Origin: Caldilineaceae bacterium
GTDB lineage: Bacteria; Chloroflexota; Anaerolineae; Caldilineales; Caldilineaceae
Assembly (NCBI GenBank): GCA_026645575.1
Contig: JAPKMW010000021.1
Span: forward strand, 1-64,000
Length of the DNA stretch: 64,000 nucleotides
Direction: 5' to 3'
Shown here: positions 25,399 to 34,392 of the stretch, in pieces
Numbering within the stretch: the first letter of the stretch is position 1
Layout of the letters: every line of letters begins with the position of its first letter
Program-made: the position numbers and the translations under genes
The notes under the pieces: model-generated
Databases searched by the model: none
What the model was told of the DNA's origin: nothing
The model's input: the letters and a program-made list of their open reading frames with translations, nothing else

Positions 25399-25446
25399 TT
25401 TCTTGCAAAAAGAGGCGTGCGCACGCACTCCTCTTTTTGCAAGAAA
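25399..25446. terminator. Strong hairpin with T/A-runs (bidirectional terminator shape)
   Basis: Arms tcttgcaaaaagag (from 25401) and its exact complement ending about 25444, with a self-palindromic gcgtgcgcacgc core. Fifteen nt past the stop of the FGE-like gene. The T5 run is inside the stem, not after it, so a terminator role is likely but not certain. Confidence 0.55.
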
Positions 25447-25491
25447 CACTACTAGACCATAGTCGCTACTAGTAATGGGGTTTTGATTATA

Positions 25492-26358
25492 ATGACAACG
25501 CAAAAGTTAGATACACTCGATCTGACGGCGGAAATCGGATTAGCTTCGACCTTGGCGCGGGAAGCTGCGACCATTGTCAATACCTTTTATGTTGGTTCGT
25601 CCGAAGTGCGCTACAAATCGCACAATGAACCGGTGACGGAAGCCGATCGCTCGGCTAATCTACACATTGTTTCACGCATTCAGGCTGAATTTCCCGACGA
25701 CGGCATTCTTTCCGAAGAGTCCAAGGATAACCTGAACCGGCTTCACAAGGAGCGCGTCTGGATCATCGATCCGCTGGATGGCACCAAAGAGTTTATCGCC
25801 CGTAACGGTGAATTCTCGATCATGATTGGCCTGGCCGTTGGCGGCCGCGCTGTCATGGGGGTCGTCATGCAGCCGGATCCGGGGCTACTTTATGTCGGCG
25901 CCGTGAATTATGGCGCTTACCTTCACGAAGAGGGGGAGCGCATCCCGCTGGTCGTGAGCGACCAGACCGACATCAGCCGCATGGTCATGGTGAGCAGCCG
26001 CAGCCACCGCCAGCAGATTGTGGATAAGGTGCGCAAAGATCTGCGCATTACTCGTGAGCGGGTGAGCGGCAGCGTTGGGCTGAAAGTGGGGCTGATCAGC
26101 CGCCAATTGGCCGATCTCTATGTTCATCCCAGCCCTGGCTGCAAAGAGTGGGACATCTGCGCCCCTCATGCCCTGTTGGAAGCGGCTGGCGGCCAGATCA
26201 CCGACTGTTGGGGCAACCCCATTGTCTTTAACAAGCGCGATGTGCGCGCCCACAATGGCCTGCTCGCCTCGAATGGTCAAGCCCACGATCAAGTTGTCGA
26301 AGTCGTCGGCGGCATCTGTGAAGAGTTCGGCTATAACCAGGACGACGGCTTTTGGTGA
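25492..26358 (+). CDS. cysQ: Inositol monophosphatase-family phosphatase, CysQ-like (3'(2'),5'-bisphosphate nucleotidase), 288 aa
   Basis: Mg-dependent, Li-sensitive phosphatase family. Metal and catalytic motifs are present: EPVTEADRSAN, GILSEES, WIIDPLDGTKEF and GCKEWDICAPHALLEAAGG. The TKEF variant of the DPLDGT motif is typical of CysQ, which removes the 3'-phosphate from PAP formed during sulfate assimilation. Length fits. ATG 25492 is taken as the start (frame open from TTG 25483); ribosome site is weak. Transcribed alone after a hairpin. An inositol monophosphatase role is the alternative. Confidence 0.85.
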   Translation: MTTQKLDTLDLTAEIGLASTLAREAATIVNTFYVGSSEVRYKSHNEPVTEADRSANLHIVSRIQAEFPDDGILSEESKDNLNRLHKERVWIIDPLDGTKEFIARNGEFSIMIGLAVGGRAVMGVVMQPDPGLLYVGAVNYGAYLHEEGERIPLVVSDQTDISRMVMVSSRSHRQQIVDKVRKDLRITRERVSGSVGLKVGLISRQLADLYVHPSPGCKEWDICAPHALLEAAGGQITDCWGNPIVFNKRDVRAHNGLLASNGQAHDQVVEVVGGICEEFGYNQDDGFW

Positions 26359-26387
26359 GCGGGTAGCGTAGAGCAAAGGTTGTGATA

Positions 26388-26504
26388 AGGCGAAATTAAT
26401 AATTAACGGAGAATGAAGAATTATTACTTGTTAGTACGTTCTGCCAACAGTTCGTCATTCGCAATTAATAATTAATTGTTTTCCATTAATTTTTAATTTC
26501 GCCC
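26388..26504. repeat. AT-rich palindrome of aattaat words
   Basis: Left arm from 26388 (aggcgaaattaataatta) and right arm ending 26504 (taatttttaatttcgccct) pair with interruptions; the interior carries gaatgaagaatta and its partner words. It fills the gap to the TIM-barrel/M23 gene. Confidence 0.75.
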
Positions 26505-26542
26505 TCTCATTCGTTCCGTAGGCATAGAACAGGGCGCAATCA

Positions 26543-29503
26543 ATGGAATCCCAATTCATCTTTGGCATTCACGAACCGGGCGGCGAACGGTATATGGCCG
26601 AGGCCGGACGGAAGGGCTGGATTGTCTTTACCGAAGAGCTTGGCTCTGATCCCGCTATCCAAACGGGACAGAACTATCGCGCCTATAGCGACCAGGGCTT
26701 TGGGGTCATCGTCCGTCTAAACAATGGCTACTTTCCCAACGGCACCATTCCCAATAGCCAGCGCTATGCCGACTTTGCCCGCCGCTGCGCCAACTTTGTA
26801 GCAGCCAGCGACGGTTGCCAGATCTGGATCATCGGCAATGAGATGAATTACCGGATCGAACGTCCACCTATTGCAGCCCTACGCATTGCACCAGAAGTGC
26901 CGCGCCCGCAAAATGCCCCTGCCGCCGCACCGGAAACACAAAAGAGCGGTCTGATCGAGGGGTTGCGGCGCTTTTTTGCCCCGCTTGTCACACAAAAAGA
27001 GGGGCGTGCCGGCGACACGCCGACGGCCACCCCAACGCCGGCTATTCCACCCAAGCCTGGTGATCCTTACGGGCGTGGCTTGCGGGAGCGTTTCAATGCC
27101 ATCTATGAACCTCTGACGGCAAAGGATGCCGATAACCGTGTGGCGGCTGCTGCCGCGGCTGATGGTTTTGAAACCATTACACCAGCCCTTTACGCCCGCT
27201 GTTTCAAATTGTGCCGTGATGCCATTCGCAGCGTGGCCGGCCATGCCAACGACCAGGTGTTGATCGGCGCCGTCGCCCCGTGGAATAATCAGACCGCCTA
27301 TCCTGGCAATGAGCGGGGGGATTGGGTGCGTTATTTCCAGGACATTCTAACGGCGCTGGGACCGACTGGATTGGACGGCATTACTTTACACACCTACACC
27401 CATCAAGCCGACCCGAACTTGATTTCCAGCGAGCAGCGGATGAATCCGCCCTTTACCGATCGTTACTTTGAATTTCCGGCCTACCGTGATTTTATGAATG
27501 CCATCCCAGCAACCATGCGCTCCTTGCCTGTCTACATCACCGAAACCAACCAGGATGTGCCATGGCTGGATCAAAACATCGCCTGGATTCAACGGGCCTA
27601 TGCGGAAATTAACTGGTGGAATCAGCAGCCCAACAACCAGCAGATCCGGGCGTTGATCCTCTATCGTTGGCCAGTGATTGACCTCTGGTTTATTGAAGGC
27701 AAAGGAGGGGTTGTGGAAGACTTTAGGCAAGCCTTACAGCAGGACTACCGTTGGCGCGCCAGCGCACCGCCCCCCCCGCCATTTGCTCCCAATAACATTG
27801 TCGCCACCACAACGTCCGTCAACATTCGTCGAACACCGGGCTATGTCGGCAAAGCCCCCAGCGATATTCTCGTACAGGCGCCGACCGATGCGCGGCTGAC
27901 CATTCTCAGCGCCGCTCCTGAACAACGCGATGGGTTGGATTGGTGGCAGGTGCGCTACAGCCCCACGGGGCAAACGCCAATCGTCGGTTGGGTCGCCCAG
28001 CGCTCGCCGGCTGGCGCCGAACTGTTGCGCCTGGTCAGCACCGGCGACGGGGGGACGGGAACGTTCAAAGCGGGCGACAGCGTGCGCACCACTACCGTTG
28101 TGCGCTTGCGTCGCAGCCCTGGTTATATCGGCAAACCGGTTACCGATGTTATTGTTGATTTGCCGATCAACACGATAGCAACGGTGCTAGGCGGCCCCAC
28201 CAATCTCGATAGCTTGACCTGGTGGCAAGTGCGCGTGAATACCAGCGGGCAAGAGGGCTGGGCGGCGGAGCGTTCGGCAATGGGTGACACCCTACTAGTC
28301 TTGAACAGCACGCCAGTCGAGCCGCCTACCGGTAAATTTAAGGTTGGTGATCGCGTTGTCACCGTCAGCGCTGCCCGTTTGCGCCAAAGCCCCGGCTTTC
28401 TCAACAAACCGGCAACCGATATTGTGGCCGACATTGCCCAAGGGGTCGAAGGCCGAGTGCTGGCCGGCCCGCGCCAGGCCGATAATTTGACCTGGTGGCA
28501 ATTGGAAACAACCAACGCGCAGGGCGCCCTTGTCACTGGCTGGATGGCGGAGACCGGGCAGAACGGCAGTGAAATTCTTCGCTTGAGTACGGGAACAACT
28601 CCGGTCGCGCCCAGCGCGCTGGCGCCAGGCGATCTGGTTGTTGCCATCGCTGGCGTCAGAGTGCGCGCAACGCCGGGCTATCTAAACAAGCCCGATAGTG
28701 ATCTGCGCGGTGATTTTCTGACGCGGGCAACGATCAACCTCCTCAGCGGGCCGCAAAGCGTCGATGGTCTCGCCTGGTGGCGGGTAGGTGGCATCCTCTC
28801 GACCGGCAGCGAAGTTGTTGGTTGGGCGGCGGAGACGGCGCCCAATGGCTCTCGGCTGATCGGGCGCCCGGCCAAACTGGCAGGGACACAGATCCCGGAC
28901 AAAGCGACCGGCGCTTATCTGGCCCTACCCTTCCAGGGCGCTTTGGGCATCGCCCAATTGTGGGGCGAAAACCCGGACATTTATGCGCGCTTTAGCTACG
29001 ATGGTGTCTCCCTACGTGGTCACAATGGCATCGACTTCCTAACGCCGGTTGGTACACCGGTGGTGGCGGTGGACAATGGCACGGTGGCGGAAACGGTAGT
29101 GAATGATCAGAGCGGTTTCGGTCAATATATCAAAGTCAATCATAGTTGGGGCGAAGCCTTCTATGCCCATCTCAGTGCGATCAATGTGACGCCCGGCCAG
29201 CCGGTCGCCCGCGGCGCCGTCTTGGGCGCCAGTGGCAACACTGGTTTTTCTTTCGGCCCGCACCTGCACTTTGCCATCCGTATCAACCCCTATACGCGCG
29301 CCGATGGCTGGGGTGGCTTTTCCGACCCGTTGCCCTACTTTAACCCGGCAGCGGTCCAGTTACCGACCTATGTGACAGCAAGCCGTACAGTGGCGCGCCT
29401 CGAAGCGCCTTCCCTGCAAACCCCAGAAGGCAAAGTCACGCGCACCTTGCTGGCCCAAAAGCCCGGTTATGCTCCCGACAAACCAGGAGTAAAACGACCA
29501 TAG
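26543..29503 (+). CDS. Cell-wall protein: GH-like TIM barrel, four SH3-like domains, M23 endopeptidase, 986 aa
   Basis: Multi-domain peptidoglycan-active protein. Residues 1-400 read as a clan-A glycoside-hydrolase-like barrel, with a possible acid/base Glu in IIGNEMNY (E100) and nucleophile Glu in YITETNQ (E334). Then four bacterial SH3-like repeats (about 415-490, 508-580, 592-670, 685-765), each with R(x)TPGY/SPGY, K-P-x-(S/T)-D and WWQV. The C-terminal third is an M23 peptidase with complete zinc ligands: GHNGIDF (H827, D831) and HLHF (H907, H909). There is no N-terminal signal peptide, which is odd for a wall enzyme. The next gene has a homologous barrel. M23 activity likely; barrel substrate unknown. 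Confidence 0.85.
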   Translation: MESQFIFGIHEPGGERYMAEAGRKGWIVFTEELGSDPAIQTGQNYRAYSDQGFGVIVRLNNGYFPNGTIPNSQRYADFARRCANFVAASDGCQIWIIGNEMNYRIERPPIAALRIAPEVPRPQNAPAAAPETQKSGLIEGLRRFFAPLVTQKEGRAGDTPTATPTPAIPPKPGDPYGRGLRERFNAIYEPLTAKDADNRVAAAAAADGFETITPALYARCFKLCRDAIRSVAGHANDQVLIGAVAPWNNQTAYPGNERGDWVRYFQDILTALGPTGLDGITLHTYTHQADPNLISSEQRMNPPFTDRYFEFPAYRDFMNAIPATMRSLPVYITETNQDVPWLDQNIAWIQRAYAEINWWNQQPNNQQIRALILYRWPVIDLWFIEGKGGVVEDFRQALQQDYRWRASAPPPPPFAPNNIVATTTSVNIRRTPGYVGKAPSDILVQAPTDARLTILSAAPEQRDGLDWWQVRYSPTGQTPIVGWVAQRSPAGAELLRLVSTGDGGTGTFKAGDSVRTTTVVRLRRSPGYIGKPVTDVIVDLPINTIATVLGGPTNLDSLTWWQVRVNTSGQEGWAAERSAMGDTLLVLNSTPVEPPTGKFKVGDRVVTVSAARLRQSPGFLNKPATDIVADIAQGVEGRVLAGPRQADNLTWWQLETTNAQGALVTGWMAETGQNGSEILRLSTGTTPVAPSALAPGDLVVAIAGVRVRATPGYLNKPDSDLRGDFLTRATINLLSGPQSVDGLAWWRVGGILSTGSEVVGWAAETAPNGSRLIGRPAKLAGTQIPDKATGAYLALPFQGALGIAQLWGENPDIYARFSYDGVSLRGHNGIDFLTPVGTPVVAVDNGTVAETVVNDQSGFGQYIKVNHSWGEAFYAHLSAINVTPGQPVARGAVLGASGNTGFSFGPHLHFAIRINPYTRADGWGGFSDPLPYFNPAAVQLPTYVTASRTVARLEAPSLQTPEGKVTRTLLAQKPGYAPDKPGVKRP

Positions 29504-29505
29504 TG

Positions 29506-29566
29506 CGGCAAGTGGCAGGTAGCAGATATTTGCCACTTGCCACCTGCCACCTGTTACTTGCTACAG
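29506..29566. repeat. gcaagtggcaggt palindrome
   Basis: The left side (29506-29525, ggcaagtggcaggtagcag) pairs with ttgccacttgccacctgcc and again partly with ctgttacttgctac on the right. It sits in the 75-nt gap between the two barrel genes. Confidence 0.8.
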
Positions 29567-29578
29567 ATTGAGTTTTGC

Positions 29579-32500
29579 ATGCCGCGACCGTTGATTGATT
29601 CTGCATACATTTACGGCATCCACGAGCCGGGAGGGGAAGTCTATTTGACCGCTCCCGCCAGTGAGACAACCGAAGAGCCGGTGAGCCGGGGGTGGGTGCT
29701 TTTTACCGAAGCCATTGGCCATGACCCGGAGGAGCGCACCGGGATTGATTTTACCACCTTTAGCAATCAAGGACTGGGGGTGATCTGCCGGCTCAACCAC
29801 GGCTATGAACCGGAAGGCACCATTCCTCACAGCAGCCGCTACGAAAATTTTGCCCGTCGCGTCGCCAACTTTGTAGCGGTGAGTCGCGGCTGCAAGATTT
29901 GGGTCATCGGCAACGAGATGAATTACGCAGTCGAGCGGCCCGGCATCCAGATCGACTGGTCGCGCCACAAGAGCCGCCGCGATGGCCCCGCCGAAACGGC
30001 TGATCCCTTGCGTCATGGGCTGGCCGTGCGCTTTAATGTGCTGCCCGACAACTCCGCCGAGATCCGCACGACACGCGCCGCCATTGTTAACCAGGGGGAG
30101 ATCATTACCCCGGAACGCTATGCCCGCTGCTATCAACTCTGTCGCGAGGCCATTCACCGCCTGCCTGGTCACGAAGATGATCAGGTCTTGGTGGGGGCGG
30201 TGGCGCCGTGGAATACGCAGACCATCTACGAAGGCAATGCCAATGGCGACTGGGTGCAATATTTCCACGATATTTTGACCACGCTGGGGCCAAAGAATTG
30301 TGATGGCTTCACGCTCCACACCTACACCCACGGCCCCGATCCGGCGCTGATCACGGATGAGACGCTCCTGCCCCCCCCCTTTCAGAGCTACCACCGTGAG
30401 TTCCGCGCCTACCGGGATTTTATGGCGGCGGTACCGGCTACGATGCGCCAACTGCCGGTCTATATCACCGAAACTGACCAAACACTCCCCTGGCTCGATG
30501 ATGATTCGGGCTGGGTGCAGCGCGCGTATGCTGAGATCAACGCCTGGAATCAGCCGGGGCGCTTGGAAGGCGTTCCTGAACCGCTGCGCAACGGCCCGCG
30601 CCAACCCATCCGCGCCCTGGTTCTCTATCGCTGGCCGCGCATGGACAAGTGGTATATCGACGGCAAGAGTGGTGTCATCAATGATTTTCAGCAGGCGATT
30701 GCTCAGGGCTACCGTTGGCAAGCGGAAGCCGCCGCTGCCCCCCAACCTGCGGCCAAACCAACACCGGTGACGCCACCAGCACGGGCGCGTGCTGAACCGG
30801 CGGAAACCTATAATTATCGGGTCGACTGGGTGGATGATGAATTCCCGGAAGCGCTAATTGCCGGTGAAACGATTACGGCCACGCTGACGTTGCGCAATGC
30901 CGGTCTGTTGACCTGGCGCTGGGGTGGCGGCAACCCCTTCCGCATCGGCTACCACTACTACCGCAATCGCCGCCTGCTGCCTACGCCCGCCGAGCGGGAT
31001 TTGCGCACGGATATTCCGCAAGATATTGCGCCGGAAGAAAGCATTACGGTTGCGGTGCGCATTGCCTTGCCCTTGGAGCCAGGCAACTACACATTAGAAT
31101 TGGATCTTGTGCAAGAGGGCGTCACCTGGTTCAAAGAGCAGAAGTCACCGGTTCTGACCCGTTGGATCACCGTGGAAGCGCCGGAACGTCCTGCTGATGT
31201 GGCGGGGGAAGAAGAAGTGCTGCTGCCGGTGCCGCTCTTCACCGACATTGCCAACCGGTTGCCCCGGCGCGCTGCGTATGCCCGCCGCAGTATGAGCCAG
31301 GTGCGCCATATTGTCATCAGCCACACCGCGGCCAATCCCAAGTTGAGCCTGGAACGCATTGCGCAGACCCATCTGCAACATGGCTATCCCGGCATTGCCT
31401 ATCACTTTGTTGTCACCCGCGGCGGCGACATCTTCCGCGTCAGCCAGTTGGAGGAGGTAGCCCAGCCGGATCAACCCTGGTCGGAGCAGGGGGTGAATGT
31501 CTGCCTGACGGGCAACTTCCGCAATGAGGCGCCGCCGCTGCCCCAACTCGACGCGACGGGGCGGCTTTGCGCCTGGCTGGCGCACAATCTTGGGTTGGCG
31601 CCGGAGACGATTGTCGGCCTGGGTGAACTGTTGCCGACCGATAGTCCGGGGGATACCTTCTATGTTGGGCCGAGCTGGAAGGAAGTGGTGACGCGGCAGG
31701 TGCGGCTCCATCTGGCGGCGTTGCTGGCCTCACCAACGGTTGAGAGTGATGTGCAATACCATGCCATGCAGCAAAGCACGGCGACGCTCAATACGCAAAA
31801 CAGTGAGTTACAAGTGGCCCTCAAAGGAGCTGAGGAAGAGCAAGAGAAGCTACGCCAGTTTAACGCCCGCTTGCAAGCCGAAATCACGACGATCCGCCGT
31901 CAACTGGACACCCAATCAGCCCTGGCCGATAGCAGGCTCTATATCCAGAACTTGATCTATGAATTGCCGCGTGATCTGCAACGCTACATCCCCCGTCCAC
32001 CAGAGCGGGTGCAGCATCTTGTCATCAATCACACTGGTGTGCCATCAAGCGTACCTTGGGCCGAAATTGCCGAAGCCCATCGCGCCGACTGGCCGGGGAT
32101 CTTATACGATTTCGGCATCGACGAAAAGGGGCGCATCTACCAGTTTCAACCGCTGGACGAAGTGGTGGAGACCAACCAGCCCTATTTGGTCTACGCTATC
32201 AACATTGCCTTTGCCGGTGACTTTCACAAGGCTGTACCGAGTGATGAGCAACTCTACGCCGGGGGACAGTTAATCGCCTGGTTGCTCGAACGCTTTCCCC
32301 GCCTGGCGGTGGAGAGTATCAAAGGGTTGCGCGAATTTATCGACCATCCGTCGCCAGGGGATGAATGGCTGGAAGGGCGGGTCTGGAAAGAGCAGTTGCT
32401 GGCCGCCGTGCGTCGAGCGACAGGGGAAGTCAACCCACTGGCGATTGAAAGTTCCTTGCGGACGCGCATTATTGAACTGGAACAGGCATTGGAAACGCTC

Positions 32501-33469
32501 CAGCAACGTCATGCGGTGGTGGAGCGGCAGAAGGCGCGAGTAGAGAGTGAAAACCATCGTCTGCAAGGGGAGTTGCAAGAGAAACTGCAAACCAACAAGA
32601 GCTATGTGATCCCCAAGCCGTCGTTGCGTATCGTCGTCGATCAATTGCCCAAGCACCCCAGTTTGCGCTATGAACGGCGCTCCTTGAGCCAGATTTCCCA
32701 TGTCGCCATACATCATACGGCGGCGCCCGTTTCTCTGGACCCGGCGCGCATTGCCGAAACGCACATTGCCGCTGATTCGGGGCGCAACAAAGAGGCGTGG
32801 CCCGGCATTGGCTATCACTACTTTATTCACGCCGACGGCACGATTGAACAGACCAACCACCTGGAAACCATCTGCTATCATGTCTACCGCCACAACAACT
32901 ACACAGTGGGCGTGGTTTTTGCCGGCAGCTTTATGAATGGCCGTATTCCCACCTCGGCCCAACTGCGCGCCGGCGCCCATCTGGTCGCCTGGTTGATGCA
33001 GGAGTTGCACTTGCCGCTGGCGCGCATCTGGGGCCATCGCGAGTTCCCGGAGAACACCACCGTCTGCCCCGGCAGCGAGTGGACGATGGGCAACCGCTGG
33101 CGCGACCTGCTCTTTGAACGGATCGAACAGGTGCAGAGCGGCATTGGCGTGAAGAACATTCGCCACTATTTCCTGGTTGGTCCGCAAGATTGGCAGGAGT
33201 GGGGTGGCTACACCTTTGCCGATCTGCTGCCCTACATTGAGCGCTTTCAGCCCACCGTCGGCTTTAGCCTGGAAGATGCCAAGTACGCCGAGTATGTTAC
33301 CTTGATCGGTGGTGAAGCGAGCATCAGCGCCGCCAGCGAAGCCATTCTCGCCAAACATGGCTGTAAGACGGATCGCATAGCCGGTCGCGATCCGCAGGAG
33401 ACGGTGCGGCTGGTCAAAGAGTTGGTGCGGATGAATCGGCGCTTTCAACGATTCGAAGTAGACTTTTAA
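29579..33469 (+). CDS. Cell-wall protein: GH-like barrel, Ig-like domain and three PGRP/amidase domains, 1296 aa
   Basis: Paralogue of the previous protein in its first 390 residues (GIHEPGGE, GWVLFTE, IGNEMNYAVERP with E113, YITETDQTLPW with E298). Start at ATG 29579; the open frame from 29537 runs through a palindrome. Then an Ig-like domain (about 415-535). Three PGRP / amidase_2 domains follow, separated by coiled coils rich in Gln/Glu. Copy 3 (about 1015-1180) has all zinc ligands: AIHHT (H1045), GHREFPENTTVC (H1153, C1163), so it should be an N-acetylmuramoyl-L-alanine amidase. Copies 1 and 2 keep the first His (ISHTA, INHTG) but read GLGELLPTDSPG and GLREFIDHPSPG, losing the second His and the Cys; they probably only bind peptidoglycan. 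A C-terminal 100-residue domain is not recognised. No signal peptide. Confidence 0.85.
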   Translation: MPRPLIDSAYIYGIHEPGGEVYLTAPASETTEEPVSRGWVLFTEAIGHDPEERTGIDFTTFSNQGLGVICRLNHGYEPEGTIPHSSRYENFARRVANFVAVSRGCKIWVIGNEMNYAVERPGIQIDWSRHKSRRDGPAETADPLRHGLAVRFNVLPDNSAEIRTTRAAIVNQGEIITPERYARCYQLCREAIHRLPGHEDDQVLVGAVAPWNTQTIYEGNANGDWVQYFHDILTTLGPKNCDGFTLHTYTHGPDPALITDETLLPPPFQSYHREFRAYRDFMAAVPATMRQLPVYITETDQTLPWLDDDSGWVQRAYAEINAWNQPGRLEGVPEPLRNGPRQPIRALVLYRWPRMDKWYIDGKSGVINDFQQAIAQGYRWQAEAAAAPQPAAKPTPVTPPARARAEPAETYNYRVDWVDDEFPEALIAGETITATLTLRNAGLLTWRWGGGNPFRIGYHYYRNRRLLPTPAERDLRTDIPQDIAPEESITVAVRIALPLEPGNYTLELDLVQEGVTWFKEQKSPVLTRWITVEAPERPADVAGEEEVLLPVPLFTDIANRLPRRAAYARRSMSQVRHIVISHTAANPKLSLERIAQTHLQHGYPGIAYHFVVTRGGDIFRVSQLEEVAQPDQPWSEQGVNVCLTGNFRNEAPPLPQLDATGRLCAWLAHNLGLAPETIVGLGELLPTDSPGDTFYVGPSWKEVVTRQVRLHLAALLASPTVESDVQYHAMQQSTATLNTQNSELQVALKGAEEEQEKLRQFNARLQAEITTIRRQLDTQSALADSRLYIQNLIYELPRDLQRYIPRPPERVQHLVINHTGVPSSVPWAEIAEAHRADWPGILYDFGIDEKGRIYQFQPLDEVVETNQPYLVYAINIAFAGDFHKAVPSDEQLYAGGQLIAWLLERFPRLAVESIKGLREFIDHPSPGDEWLEGRVWKEQLLAAVRRATGEVNPLAIESSLRTRIIELEQALETLQQRHAVVERQKARVESENHRLQGELQEKLQTNKSYVIPKPSLRIVVDQLPKHPSLRYERRSLSQISHVAIHHTAAPVSLDPARIAETHIAADSGRNKEAWPGIGYHYFIHADGTIEQTNHLETICYHVYRHNNYTVGVVFAGSFMNGRIPTSAQLRAGAHLVAWLMQELHLPLARIWGHREFPENTTVCPGSEWTMGNRWRDLLFERIEQVQSGIGVKNIRHYFLVGPQDWQEWGGYTFADLLPYIERFQPTVGFSLEDAKYAEYVTLIGGEASISAASEAILAKHGCKTDRIAGRDPQETVRLVKELVRMNRRFQRFEVDF

Positions 33470-33470
33470 G

Positions 33471-33539
33471 GAGATTAAGAGATAGAGAGATTAAGAGATT
33501 ACTGCACAGAATCTCTTAATCTCTCTATCTCTTAATCTC
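33471..33539. repeat. Perfect 30-bp palindrome
   Basis: Arms 33471-33500 and 33510-33539 are exactly complementary with a 9-nt loop; each arm is itself a near-tandem of agattaagag words. The longest perfect hairpin in the window. Two nt after the amidase stop and 32 nt before scpA. Confidence 0.95.
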
Positions 33540-33570
33540 TATTTTGCACATACAGAAGTTGTGATTCTCA

Positions 33571-34386
33571 ATGACAGAAGCACTGATCGGCGGTTTTGAT
33601 CGCACCCTGGGCGCGGCCTATGCCGTGTCGTTGCCGAGTTTTCAAGGCCCGTTAGACCTGCTCTTACAACTGATCGAAAAAGAAGAATTGGACATCAACG
33701 CCATTAGCCTGGTGGCGGTGACCGATCAATACCTGCGCACCATTGCCACACTGGAAGAGGTTGAGCCGGGGGCATTGGCCGATTTTCTGGTGATTGCGTC
33801 GCGGCTGCTCTACCTGAAATCGCTCAGCCTGTTGCCCAAACCAAGTACGGTGGAGGAAGCGGAAGAAGAGAGCGCCGACGCGTTGATCAAACAGTTGCTT
33901 GAATACCGGCGCTTCAAACAGGCCGCAGCCCTCTTGCAAGAACGGGAGGCGCAAGGGTTACGCGTCTATGTGCGCACGGCCCCCAAGCCGGAATTGGAGC
34001 GGCGGCTGGATCTGAGCAACCTCGATCTCAACAAATTGCACGCCGCCCTCCGTCGTGTCCTCCAGCGTATCCCCAGCGACCCACCCATGCCACGGGTCAA
34101 GACCTACCCCATCACCGTAGCCGAGCAGATTGAGAATGTACGGTCCTATGTGCAACAGCGCCAACAGCACGCCGGCAATGGACAGGCGCAATCCATCACC
34201 TTTACCGAACTGCTCACGCGTGGCACCACCCGGTTGGAAGTGGTGGTCACCTTTCTGGCAATTCTGGAACTGATCAAGCAGCGCGAACTGAGCGCCGAAC
34301 AGGAAAGCACCTTTGGCGAAATTATTCTGGTCCCGCAAACAGATACACACGATCCCGACCTGATGGATGCTGCGAGCGAGGCATAG
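33571..34386 (+). CDS. scpA: Segregation and condensation protein A (ScpA), 271 aa
   Basis: Kleisin subunit of the Smc-ScpAB condensin complex, which compacts and segregates the nucleoid. N-terminal signature FQGPLDLLLQLIEKEELDIN, then LADFLVIASRLLYLKSLSLLP; the C-terminal winged helix includes VVTFLAILELIKQREL and FGEIILV. Size is normal. The usual scpB is not next to it; the following gene is on the other strand. ATG 33571, weak ribosome site. Confidence 0.92.
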   Translation: MTEALIGGFDRTLGAAYAVSLPSFQGPLDLLLQLIEKEELDINAISLVAVTDQYLRTIATLEEVEPGALADFLVIASRLLYLKSLSLLPKPSTVEEAEEESADALIKQLLEYRRFKQAAALLQEREAQGLRVYVRTAPKPELERRLDLSNLDLNKLHAALRRVLQRIPSDPPMPRVKTYPITVAEQIENVRSYVQQRQQHAGNGQAQSITFTELLTRGTTRLEVVVTFLAILELIKQRELSAEQESTFGEIILVPQTDTHDPDLMDAASEA

Positions 34387-34392
34387 AACGTC

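Noticed and set aside
29561..30745. 394-codon minus-strand frame
   Set aside because: Exactly antisense to the well-supported barrel/PGRP gene; composition and lack of motifs show it is a shadow.
32270..33448. 392-codon minus-strand frame
   Set aside because: Antisense to PGRP domains 2-3; no ribosome site or known domain.
33471..33539. Transposon terminal inverted repeats
   Set aside because: Only 9 nt between the arms and no target duplication; it is a hairpin, not the ends of an element.
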